Positions 24,374-32,064 of a DNA stretch of 64,000 nt are shown here, piece by piece (within the stretch, counting starts at the first letter, position 1; every line of letters begins with the position of its first letter). Source of the stretch: CAISIP01 sp031396205 (GTDB lineage: Bacteria; Pseudomonadota; Gammaproteobacteria; Burkholderiales; Burkholderiaceae_C); NCBI GenBank assembly GCA_031396205.1, contig JANNKH010000089.1, forward strand, positions 6,312-70,311, in the 5' to 3' direction. The notes beneath the pieces were generated by a model. The model was not told the DNA's origin and did no database searches. It worked only from the letters and a program-made list of their open reading frames with translations. A program made the translations under genes and the position numbers.

Positions 24374-25231
24374 CTACTTGCCGCTGACCTTGGCCTCGAG
24401 CAATTCATCGCGCGTGAACTTGAATCGCGACACCAGCACCAGCTGGTCGAAGCTGCGCCGCATGTCGTCGCTGAAGTTGCCGAAAGGGCCGGCCGAGCGT
24501 GCGATCAGTTCGGCCCGGCGATCGAGCACCGGTACGCCTGAACTGTCGACAACCTCGGTGGCCAGCACCTGGCCGTCGTTGTTGACGGTGATCAGCATCG
24601 TCAGTTCGCCATAGAGCTTCTTGCCGCCGGCCATCGGAAAATTGGTGGTACCCATGTCCTCGATCAGGCGACGCATGGCGTCGTAATAAACCGCGTACGG
24701 CACCTCGCGTGTGGCCGGGCTGACATAGCGCTTCTTGGGCCGCGCGTTTTCTTCCTTGATACGCCGCTCGATCTCGGCCAAAAGCTTGATCAGGCGCCGG
24801 CGTTTCTCCTCCTGGGTGATCTGCTCCGGTGTCGCGCCGGGATTGAGCGGTTCGGGCGGGCGCAGCGCGGCCAGTTGGGTGCGCACCTGGGAGAGCATCA
24901 TCTGCTGCTGTTCGAGCAGGGTCTGGGTGCTGCTATTGATTTGCTCTTCGAGCGAGTCTCCCATGGAGGTCAACGCTGACGCCGGCAGCGGCGACGTGGC
25001 GCGGCCCTGGTCCTGGTCGCCGCCACCAGCCATGCTGGCCTGGGCCAGGGCTTGCGCCTTGTCGGGCTTGTCGATGGTGCGCGCATTGACCAGGATGACT
25101 TCCAGCGGCGTGTCCTCGAACACCCGGTTGAACCGCTCCGGATCGACGAACCGCACGGTCAACAGGGCAGCATGAACGGCCAGCGAGGCGCCCAGCGCCA
25201 GTTGCAAGGTGGTGAATGTGCGCAGCTTCAC
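24374..25231 (-). CDS. TonB-like energy transducer protein
   Basis: This 285-residue bitopic protein has an N-terminal membrane segment (LQLALGASLAVHAALLTV, about residues 9-26), a long coiled-coil or disordered spacer with an E/R/K-rich part (ITQEEKRRRLIKLLAEIERR), and a C-terminal TonB-type domain with GELTMLITVNNDGQVLATEVVDSSG and the terminal helix-strand segment ending VSRFKFTRDELL. It belongs to the TonB C-terminal superfamily. No exbB or exbD is adjacent, so a role in iron uptake is not supported by context. Its start overlaps the end of the RNase gene by 4 bases (25228-25231), so the two are translated together. Confidence 0.85.
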   Translation of the reverse strand: MKLRTFTTLQLALGASLAVHAALLTVRFVDPERFNRVFEDTPLEVILVNARTIDKPDKAQALAQASMAGGGDQDQGRATSPLPASALTSMGDSLEEQINSSTQTLLEQQQMMLSQVRTQLAALRPPEPLNPGATPEQITQEEKRRRLIKLLAEIERRIKEENARPKKRYVSPATREVPYAVYYDAMRRLIEDMGTTNFPMAGGKKLYGELTMLITVNNDGQVLATEVVDSSGVPVLDRRAELIARSAGPFGNFSDDMRRSFDQLVLVSRFKFTRDELLEAKVSGK

Positions 25232-27318
25232 GAATCCCGATTATCGCCGTCCGCGGACGGTGCGTCGGCCGTCTCGCCGATGTCGACCGCGATGGCCAAC
25301 GGTCCCGCCACGACATCGTCCTGCGACTCGTCGTCGAGCGATGCGCCGTCGTCTGCCGCGCCGCCCTGCGCCAGCGGCAAGTCCAGCCGCTCCAACACCG
25401 AACCGCTCACGTCCAGCGCGATGGTGTCCACGGCGCCCAACCGAATGCGCACCCGCGCACCGCGTGGCAGGTCCTGCGCGCCGATGACCGGTACCACCAG
25501 CGGCAGCGTTTCGGCCCGCACCATGTTTTCCTTGAACACGATGCCCACCAGTTCATGGACGCCCTGCTGTGCCAGGTATTGCAATGTCCAGAACCGCTCC
25601 ATCGCAGCCTGATAGGCACCGTAAGCGCCATAGGCGGCATCGAAACCGGAAATGATCGCGAACAGCGCAGCGTCCTTGGGCTTGAACGGCGCCGCCAGTG
25701 CCGCCGCCCTGCCGTGGCGGGCGCAGGCGATGATCTGCCACTGGTTCACCAGGTCGGTATAGCGGCGCAGCGGCGATGTGCTCCAGGCATAACTTGGCAC
25801 TCCAATGCCCGCATGCGGCAAGGCCTTGGTCCCCATGCGCACTTTGACACCCGGTGCCAGGCTGGCCTGGCTGCGGTAGATGGCCGGGACACCGAGCTCG
25901 GCCATCCAGCTACCCCAATGGCTATTGGCCAGGATCATCGCCTCCGCCACGATCAGGTCCAGTGGCGCGCCACGCTGGCGCAGCGATATTTCCACCTGCT
26001 CGCTGCCAACGGGCTCGGCCGCACCGTTGCCCAGCAACCGAAAGTTGTAGTCAGGCCGGTTGAAGGTCTCGGGCTTGCCCCGCACGACCTCGCGCCGGGC
26101 CTTCAGGTGCTGGGCCAGCCGGTACAGGAAGGACAGCTTCTCGCGCAGCTCGGGCACCGCCGGCAAGGCAGCAACCACAGTGGGTTCGTGCGCGAAGTCT
26201 TTCTGCTGCAACCACGCCGGGGTGACCAGCGCATCGAGCTGGTCATGGCGCAGATTGGCCACGATCGGCACCCTCTCGAGCCGGGTCTCGCTATGTTCGA
26301 TCACCAGCGTGGATTCGTTGAAGCTCACATACAACGACACCGCGGGACAGTCACGTCCCTCTTGCAGCGTGTAGGCCTGCACCACCGCATCGGGCAACAT
26401 GGTGACCTTGAACCCCGGCATGTAAACCGTCGACAGCCGTGCACGCCCCAACTGGTCGATCGGATCGCCCGGCTGTACGGCCAGTCCCGGCGCCGCGATG
26501 TGGACACCCACGGTGACCATTCCAGTGCCCAGCCCCACCACACTGAGGGCATCGTCGATCTCCGTGGTGGCCGAGTCGTCGATCGAAAACGCCTGCACGC
26601 CGGCCAAGGCCAGTTCGTCCTTGATTGGTGGTGCCTCCAGCGGCGCAAATCCGACGCCCTTGGGAAAATTCTCGAACAGGAAGCGCCGCCAGTGGAACTG
26701 GTAGGGCGAGTCGATGGCGCCGGCCTTTTGCAGCAGGTCCAGTGGCGCCAGATGCGTTGCACGCGTGGCTTCGACCACGGCCTTGTACTCCGGCGCGTTC
26801 TTGTCCGGTTTGAACAAAATTTTGTAGAGCTGCTCGCGCACGGGCTCCGGGCAACGCCCGGCTGCGAGTTCGGCCACCCAGTCGTCGACCTGCGCCTGCA
26901 TCAGCTTCTTTTTCTCGATCGCCGCCAGCGCCTGGGCGACCACATCGGCCGCGGCCTTGCGAAAACGCCCCTTGCCGGCGCGTCGGAAGTAGTGCGGCGC
27001 CTCGAACAGACTGATCAGCACGCCCACCTGCTGCTCGAGCATGGCCTTGTCACTGAAATATTCGCGCGCCAGGTCGGCGAAGCCGAATTCCTCTTCGGGC
27101 GCGAACTCCCAGGCCATCTCCAGATCGATGCCCTGGCTCACGGTTCTTCCCGCAGCCAGCAATTGCGCCGGTGACGGCTTGTCGAACGTGACCAGAATCG
27201 TGGCGGCCTTGACCTTGACCCGCTTGCCGCTGTCGAGCTCAACCTGGACCGACGTATCGGTCTGCGACAACACCCGGCCGGCCAGGAACTTGCCGGCCTC
27301 TTCAAACAATAGGAACAT
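25228..27318 (-). CDS. RNase II-family 3'-5' exoribonuclease (RNB domain)
   Basis: A 696-residue RNB-domain exoribonuclease. The catalytic aspartate cluster is visible in FSIDDSATTEIDDALSV, followed by the RNB motifs HIAAPGLAVQPGDPID, STVYMPGFKVTMLP and the tail block STSPLRRYTDLVNQWQ near the active site. The first 200 residues replace the usual cold-shock domains with a helical region that includes LLFEEAGKFLAGRVLSQ, as in the betaproteobacterial RNase II-like group; the C-terminal S1-like region is short and ends in an acidic tail (DDGASLDDESQDD). The protein likely degrades unstructured RNA in the cytoplasm. It is the first gene of a unit with the TonB-like protein and mtgA. Confidence 0.9.
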   Translation of the reverse strand: MFLLFEEAGKFLAGRVLSQTDTSVQVELDSGKRVKVKAATILVTFDKPSPAQLLAAGRTVSQGIDLEMAWEFAPEEEFGFADLAREYFSDKAMLEQQVGVLISLFEAPHYFRRAGKGRFRKAAADVVAQALAAIEKKKLMQAQVDDWVAELAAGRCPEPVREQLYKILFKPDKNAPEYKAVVEATRATHLAPLDLLQKAGAIDSPYQFHWRRFLFENFPKGVGFAPLEAPPIKDELALAGVQAFSIDDSATTEIDDALSVVGLGTGMVTVGVHIAAPGLAVQPGDPIDQLGRARLSTVYMPGFKVTMLPDAVVQAYTLQEGRDCPAVSLYVSFNESTLVIEHSETRLERVPIVANLRHDQLDALVTPAWLQQKDFAHEPTVVAALPAVPELREKLSFLYRLAQHLKARREVVRGKPETFNRPDYNFRLLGNGAAEPVGSEQVEISLRQRGAPLDLIVAEAMILANSHWGSWMAELGVPAIYRSQASLAPGVKVRMGTKALPHAGIGVPSYAWSTSPLRRYTDLVNQWQIIACARHGRAAALAAPFKPKDAALFAIISGFDAAYGAYGAYQAAMERFWTLQYLAQQGVHELVGIVFKENMVRAETLPLVVPVIGAQDLPRGARVRIRLGAVDTIALDVSGSVLERLDLPLAQGGAADDGASLDDESQDDVVAGPLAIAVDIGETADAPSADGDNRDS

Positions 27319-27442
27319 GGCCGGTATTGTCCCTGCAAACGCCGACCGTTCCCCCGTGTCGATCGTGGCGCAGCCCTCGGGGCATAGCGCCTGTTGCTCA
27401 AACCCAAGCCAGGCGTTGGCGCGCCGCCTGGGCCGTTTGACC

Positions 27443-28039
27443 CTACACCAGGTCGAGAAATTCCAGCACTGCGTCCAGGTGATCTGCGAAATCGCTCAAG
27501 CCATGATCGCTTGTCTCGAGCAAGCGCAGTTGCACCCCGGGATAACGCGCCGTCATCTCGCGCCAGTCCAGCACCTCGTCGCCCTTGGCGGCCAGCAGGA
27601 AATACCGCTGCGGGTCGGCCGGCCCGGCGCACTGCAGCGCGCGCAATTCATCGACATGCGCCGTGGTGAACTCGATCTGCTGCTGCGCGTCCTGCCATAC
27701 CGCATGGGTTCCGACGTGCCGGGCCAGGTCGCGCGCAGCAAACACCGCGGGATTGAGCAACACGACCTTGCACTGCTGCCGCTGCGCCAGCCAGGTCGCG
27801 TAAAAGCCTCCTAGTGACGAGCCCACCACAGCCAGACCGCTGCGGGGCCAGTCGGCGATGCCGTGCTCCAGCATGGTCATCGCTGCGCGCGGCGACACCG
27901 GCAGCTGGGGACACCACCAGTTCACGCCCGGATGGTCCCGCGCCACCCGCTGCGCCATCATCCTGGATTTGGTCGACAGGGGCGAGGAACGGAAGCCATG
28001 CAGGTACAGGATATGGGTGGTAAGAACGGGGGGTGCCAT
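27443..28039 (-). CDS. YqiA-like alpha/beta-hydrolase (putative esterase)
   Basis: This 198-residue protein is a compact alpha/beta-hydrolase of the YqiA/YcfP type. It begins with HILYLHGFRSSPLSTKSRMM, has the nucleophile elbow GSSLGGFYATWLA and a C-terminal catalytic histidine in ETSDHGLSDF, with a probable acid in LAAKGDEVLDW. Members act as esterases on short acyl substrates; the physiological substrate is unknown. I take the start at ATG 28039; an alternative ATG at 28069 adds ten unlike residues. It is divergent from rodA, leaving a 56-base gap for both promoters. Confidence 0.86.
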   Translation of the reverse strand: MAPPVLTTHILYLHGFRSSPLSTKSRMMAQRVARDHPGVNWWCPQLPVSPRAAMTMLEHGIADWPRSGLAVVGSSLGGFYATWLAQRQQCKVVLLNPAVFAARDLARHVGTHAVWQDAQQQIEFTTAHVDELRALQCAGPADPQRYFLLAAKGDEVLDWREMTARYPGVQLRLLETSDHGLSDFADHLDAVLEFLDLV

Positions 28040-28095
28040 ACTGGCATCATAGGCAAGGTGCCGCCACAAGACTGCGGCACGGGATAATCTGAACG

Positions 28096-29250
28096 ATGGC
28101 TGCCGTATTTGATAAACCGTCGCTGCTGCGCCGGCTTGTGCCCCTGTTCAGCGGTTTCGATGCCGTGTTGGTGATCGCCGTGTTGGTGTTGGCCGGCGCC
28201 GGTCTGCTGACAATGTATTCATCCGGCTTCGACCATGGAACCCGGTTCGAAGACCATGGCCGCAATATGCTGATCGCCGCGGGCATCATGTTCGTCGTGG
28301 CCCAGGTGCCGCCCCAGCGCCTGATGGCATTGGCCGTGCCGCTGTATCTGGCGGGCGTGGCTTTGCTGGTCGCAGTCGCGGTATTTGGCATTACGCGCAA
28401 GGGCGCGACGCGCTGGCTGAACCTGGGTGTCACCATCCAACCCAGCGAAATCCTCAAGATTGCCATGCCACTGATGCTGGCCTGGTGGTTCCAAAAGCGC
28501 GAAGGTCAGTTGCGGCCATTCGACTTCGCTGTGGGAGTAATCCTGCTCGCGATCCCGGTCGGCCTGATCATGAAGCAGCCCGACCTGGGCACCTCGCTGC
28601 TGGTACTGGCAGCGGGCCTGTCGGTCATCTTTTTTGCCGGGTTGAGCTGGCGCCTGGTTCTGCCGCCGGTGCTCATTACCGTGGTTGGTATCGGCTTGCT
28701 GGTGCTGTTCGAGTCGGACCTGTGCGCCGACGGCGTGCGCTGGTCGGTGCTGCGCGACTACCAGCAGCAGCGCATCTGTACGCTGCTGGACCCCACCAAG
28801 GACCCGCTGGGCAAGGGTTTTCACATCATCCAGGGCATGATCGCGATCGGCTCGGGGGGCATCTGGGGCAAGGGTTTCATGCAGGGCACCCAGACCCATC
28901 TGGAATTCATTCCCGAGCGCACGACCGACTTCATCTTCGCCGCCTTTTCCGAGGAATTCGGCCTGATCGGCAACCTGCTCTTGATCGCCGCGTTCATTTT
29001 CCTGGTGTTGCGGGCATTGAGCATCGCCCTCGAGGCGCCCACGCTGTTCTCGCGGCTGCTGGCTGGCGCACTGGCCATGATCTTCTTTTCGTACGCGTTC
29101 GTAAACATGGGCATGGTCAGCGGCATCCTGCCAGTGGTTGGCGTGCCCCTGCCCTTCATCAGTTACGGCGGTACCGCGATGGTGACGCTCGGACTGGCAC
29201 TGGGCATGCTGATGTCGATCGCAAAATCCAAGCGACTGGTGCAATCATGA
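28096..29250 (+). CDS. rodA: Rod-shape peptidoglycan glycosyltransferase RodA
   Basis: RodA is the SEDS-family polymerase of the elongasome, working with PBP2 and MreBCD. The 384-residue protein has about ten membrane segments and signatures ATRWLNLGVTIQPSEILKIA (split over neighbouring blocks), MKQPDLGTSLLVLAAG, GFHIIQGMIAIGSGGIWGKG, PERTTDFIFAAFSEEFG and VVGVPLPFISYGGTAM. These place it with RodA rather than FtsW (compare ftsW at 10296). Here it is separated from mre and pbp2 genes, at least within the window. Its stop overlaps the ATG of a junction repeat (ATGA at 29247). Confidence 0.95.
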   Translation: MAAVFDKPSLLRRLVPLFSGFDAVLVIAVLVLAGAGLLTMYSSGFDHGTRFEDHGRNMLIAAGIMFVVAQVPPQRLMALAVPLYLAGVALLVAVAVFGITRKGATRWLNLGVTIQPSEILKIAMPLMLAWWFQKREGQLRPFDFAVGVILLAIPVGLIMKQPDLGTSLLVLAAGLSVIFFAGLSWRLVLPPVLITVVGIGLLVLFESDLCADGVRWSVLRDYQQQRICTLLDPTKDPLGKGFHIIQGMIAIGSGGIWGKGFMQGTQTHLEFIPERTTDFIFAAFSEEFGLIGNLLLIAAFIFLVLRALSIALEAPTLFSRLLAGALAMIFFSYAFVNMGMVSGILPVVGVPLPFISYGGTAMVTLGLALGMLMSIAKSKRLVQS

Positions 29251-29424
29251 GCCGCCGGGCCGCTCCCAAGGCGAAATCCGTAGCGCGCAGCGCGAAGGAC
29301 TCCGAATGAGCCGCCGGGACGCTCCCAAGGCGAAATCCGCAGCGCGTAGCGCGAAGGATAGGCCCGTGACCCCTTTGGCGTCCCGTTTCGGACTCGCCAC
29401 GCTGCGCATCACGGGAGCACGGTC
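29247..29424 (+). repeat. Junction-repeat units between rodA and the dehydrogenase
   Basis: Two clear units start at 29247 (59 bp) and 29306 (60 bp). Both read ATGAGCCGCCGGG(C/A)CGCTC then CCAAGGCGAAATCCG and CGCG(C/T)AGCGCGAAGGA, nearly identical to each other. Unit 1 is a 20-codon ORF (29247-29309) that starts in the rodA stop and ends in the ATG of unit 2. The unit 2 ORF (29306-29428, 40 codons) ends in the GTGA that starts the next gene. The last 59 bp (29366-29424, from GTGA to GTGA) have the same length but little sequence similarity to the repeat. Overlaps and spacing are seen directly. Confidence 0.92.
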
Positions 29425-30315
29425 GTGACCGACACCTACCCGGTGGCCATCATCGGGGTTGGCAACATGGGCTCTGCGATGGCGGCCAACCTGTTGTCGC
29501 ATGGCTGGCCGGTCCATGTGTGCGACCGCCTGCCCGAACGCGCTCGAGCGCTGGCATCGCTGGGCGCTACTGCCCATGCAGCGCCTGCCGATGCCGCGCG
29601 GCCTGCCCGCCTGACCATTGTCTGCGTCGTCGATGCGCCGCAATCCCGGGATGTACTGTTTGGCCAGGGCGCGGTGGCCGAGGCGATGCACCTGGGCCAC
29701 AGCGTCATGCTGTGCCCGACGCAGGCACCCGAAGATGTCGAATCGCTCGCCCTGCAACTGCGCCCGTTCGGCCTGCATTGCATTGATGCACCCATGTCAG
29801 GCGGCCCGGCCCGCGCCCGCGATGGCAGCATGAGCCTGATGGTGGCCTGCCCGGCGACGGTGTTCGAGCGCCACCGCGGCCTGATCGAAACGCTGTCGTC
29901 CAACGTGTTTCGCATCGGCGAGCGCATCGGCGATGGCACGCGCACCAAGCTGGTCAATAACCTGGCTGCGGCCATCAACCTGGTCGGCGCGGCGGAGGGT
30001 CTGGCACTGGCGGGGCGCATGGGCCTGGACATCACAGCGACCCTGGACGTCATCGAGCGCTCCAGCGGACAGAGCTGGATCGGATCGGACCGCATGCGCC
30101 GGGCGATCGCCGGCGACCTGGCGCCCCGGGCCCACATGACGCTGCTGGAGAAGGACACCCGGCTTGCGGTCCAGGCTGCCCAGCAGGCTGGCTTCCAGGG
30201 GCCGCTGGGTTCGGCGGCGCGCGATGTGTTTGCCCAGGCCAGTGCTGCCGGCCTGGCCGACCAGGACGATGCGGCGCTGCTGCAATGGCTCGCGCGTGAC
30301 CCACCGCTGGCCTGA
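29425..30315 (+). CDS. Beta-hydroxyacid dehydrogenase family oxidoreductase
   Basis: This 296-residue NAD(P)-dependent enzyme belongs to the beta-hydroxyacid dehydrogenase family (tartronate semialdehyde reductase, 3-hydroxyisobutyrate dehydrogenase and relatives). It has the Rossmann motif IIGVGNMGSAMAANLL, the substrate-binding DAPMSGGPARARDGSMSLMV, the catalytic lysine K175 in GTRTKLVNNLAAAINLVGAAE, and a C-terminal helical domain with LLEKDTRLAVQ. The exact substrate cannot be told from sequence. The start is GTG at 29425, in the GTGA overlap with the repeat-derived mini-ORF. It stops 78 bases before tldD. Confidence 0.88.
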   Translation: MTDTYPVAIIGVGNMGSAMAANLLSHGWPVHVCDRLPERARALASLGATAHAAPADAARPARLTIVCVVDAPQSRDVLFGQGAVAEAMHLGHSVMLCPTQAPEDVESLALQLRPFGLHCIDAPMSGGPARARDGSMSLMVACPATVFERHRGLIETLSSNVFRIGERIGDGTRTKLVNNLAAAINLVGAAEGLALAGRMGLDITATLDVIERSSGQSWIGSDRMRRAIAGDLAPRAHMTLLEKDTRLAVQAAQQAGFQGPLGSAARDVFAQASAAGLADQDDAALLQWLARDPPLA

Positions 30316-30393
30316 GCGAGCGACCACCGTCGCCATGCCGGGCGCCAATAGCTGCAAATGCAACAGGACATCGGGCGGCGCCTAAAATACACC

Positions 30394-31854
30394 ATGATCT
30401 CTCGCGAACCCACCATTGAACGCCTGGCGATTGCCAAGTCCCTGCTACTCACGCCCTTTGGCCTGGACGAATCCCATTTGAGCCGGGCGCTGGCCGAAAT
30501 CCGGGCTCACCGGGTCGACGATGCGGATCTGTATTTTCAGTACACCCGCAGCGAAGGCTGGGGCCTGGAAGAGGGCATCGTCAAGTCGGGCTCGTTCAGC
30601 ATCGACCAGGGGGTCGGTGTACGCGCCGTCAGCGGCGAAAAGACCGCGTTCGCATACTCCGACGACATCTCGTATGCGTCCTTGCTCGATGCGGCGCGTA
30701 CGGTACGGTCCATCTCGTCCGCTGCGCGCAGCGGCCGCACCAAGGTCACGCCGCGCACGATTGCCGGCTCCCGCTCCCTGTACCCCGACCTGGACCCGAT
30801 CGCAACGATGAACAGCGTGGCCAAGGTCGAACTTCTGGGCAAGGTCGAGCAGCGTGCCCGTGCCAAGGACCCGCGTGTCGCGCAGGTGATGGCCGGCCTG
30901 GCCAGCGAATACGACGTGGTGCTGGTGGCCAGGGCGGACGGCACGCTGGCCGCCGATGTGCGGCCACTGGTGCGACTGAGCGTGACGGTCATCGCCGAGC
31001 AGAAGGGCCGCCGCGAGGTGGGTAGTGCCGGCGGCGGCGGACGGTTCTCACTGGCCTATTTCGACGACGCGATGATCGACAAATATGTCGACGAGGCCGT
31101 TGCCGCGGCATTGACCAACCTCGAATCGCGACCGGCACCGGCCGGCGAGATGACGGTTGTCCTGGGCCCGGGCTGGCCCGGCATCTTGTTGCACGAGGCG
31201 ATCGGGCATGGGCTTGAAGGCGACTTCAACCGCAAGGGCTCCAGCGCATTCAGCGGCCGTATCGGACAACGGGTCGCAGCCAAGGGCGTGACCGTGCTCG
31301 ACGACGGCACGATTGCCGACCGGCGCGGTTCACTCAATGTGGACGACGAGGGCAATGCCACCCAGCGCAATGTACTGATCGAAGACGGCGTGCTCAAAGC
31401 CTATATCCAGGATGCAATGAACGCGCGCCTGATGGGTGTGCCGGCCACCGGCAACGGGCGGCGCGAAAGCTACGCCCACGTGCCCATGCCGCGCATGACC
31501 AATACCTACATGCTGGCGGGTGACAAGGCGCCGCAGGAAATCGTCGCCAGCATCGAGCGCGGCCTGTACGCGACCAACTTCGGTGGTGGCCAGGTCGACA
31601 TCACCTCGGGCAAGTTCGTGTTCTCGGCCAGCCAGGCCTACTGGGTGGAAAAAGGCAAGATCCAATACCCCGTCAAAGGGGCCACCATCGTCGGCAACGG
31701 GCCCGATGCCCTGACCCGCGTGACGATGATCGGCAATGACCTGGCGCTCGACAGTGGCGTGGGTACCTGCGGCAAGGAAGGCCAGAGCGTGCCGGTCGGT
31801 GTGGGGCAGCCGACGCTGCGCATCGACGGGCTGACGGTGGGCGGCACCGCCTGA
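30394..31854 (+). CDS. tldD: Metalloprotease TldD
   Basis: TldD forms, with TldE (PmbA), a zinc protease that degrades unfolded peptides and matures some peptide products. The 486-residue protein carries the zinc motif HEAIGHGLEGDFNRKGSSAF (HExxxH), and further blocks such as ATGNGRRESYAHVPMPRMTN and GGGQVDITSGKFVFSASQ. I choose the ATG at 30394 (ISREPTIERLAIAKSLLL); an ATG at 30358 would add 12 residues. TldE is not in the window. The aroG leader region starts 43 bases after the stop. Confidence 0.94.
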   Translation: MISREPTIERLAIAKSLLLTPFGLDESHLSRALAEIRAHRVDDADLYFQYTRSEGWGLEEGIVKSGSFSIDQGVGVRAVSGEKTAFAYSDDISYASLLDAARTVRSISSAARSGRTKVTPRTIAGSRSLYPDLDPIATMNSVAKVELLGKVEQRARAKDPRVAQVMAGLASEYDVVLVARADGTLAADVRPLVRLSVTVIAEQKGRREVGSAGGGGRFSLAYFDDAMIDKYVDEAVAAALTNLESRPAPAGEMTVVLGPGWPGILLHEAIGHGLEGDFNRKGSSAFSGRIGQRVAAKGVTVLDDGTIADRRGSLNVDDEGNATQRNVLIEDGVLKAYIQDAMNARLMGVPATGNGRRESYAHVPMPRMTNTYMLAGDKAPQEIVASIERGLYATNFGGGQVDITSGKFVFSASQAYWVEKGKIQYPVKGATIVGNGPDALTRVTMIGNDLALDSGVGTCGKEGQSVPVGVGQPTLRIDGLTVGGTA

Positions 31855-31897
31855 TAGCGTGGCCGGAGCGCGTTTTATTCATGCTACGATCCTGGCC

Positions 31898-31966
31898 ATG
31901 CTGACCGCACGATTTTTCTTCGGCTATTTCTGGTTTTCTGACGCCGCCGGCGAAAGAGAGAGATAG
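31898..31966 (+). CDS. Aromatic-rich leader peptide of aroG
   Basis: A 22-codon ORF (ATG 31898, TAG 31964-31966) contains the run RFFFGYFWF: five phenylalanine, one tyrosine and one tryptophan codon within nine codons. It ends 98 bases before aroG and is followed by a factor-independent terminator. This is the layout of amino-acid attenuation leaders, where a ribosome stalled on starved codons changes RNA folding. An in-frame GTG at 31859 could extend it by 13 codons. No strong ribosome-binding site is visible. The peptide should have no role of its own. Codon content and position are direct; regulation is inferred by analogy with pheA and trp leaders. Confidence 0.8.
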   Translation: MLTARFFFGYFWFSDAAGERER

Positions 31967-32001
31967 TCGTGTCAACCTGCTGATACCTCCACCTCCTCAA
32001 G

Positions 32002-32030
32002 ACCGCCGGCACCCCCGGCGGTTTTGGATT
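32002..32030 (+). terminator. Attenuator terminator before aroG
   Basis: The stem ACCGCCGG (32002-32009) and CCGGCGGT (32015-32022) with a 5-base loop is followed by TTTGGATTTT, a good intrinsic terminator 40 bases before the aroG start. The sequence CCGCCGG occurs also at 31944-31950, in the last third of the leader ORF, and could pair with the 3' arm at 32015-32021 instead. That gives a simple two-state switch: pairing with the upstream copy prevents the terminator when the ribosome stalls on the Phe/Tyr/Trp codons. Confidence 0.8.
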
Positions 32031-32064
32031 TTGGGCTCCATTCTTTGCAACAGGACTTCACACC

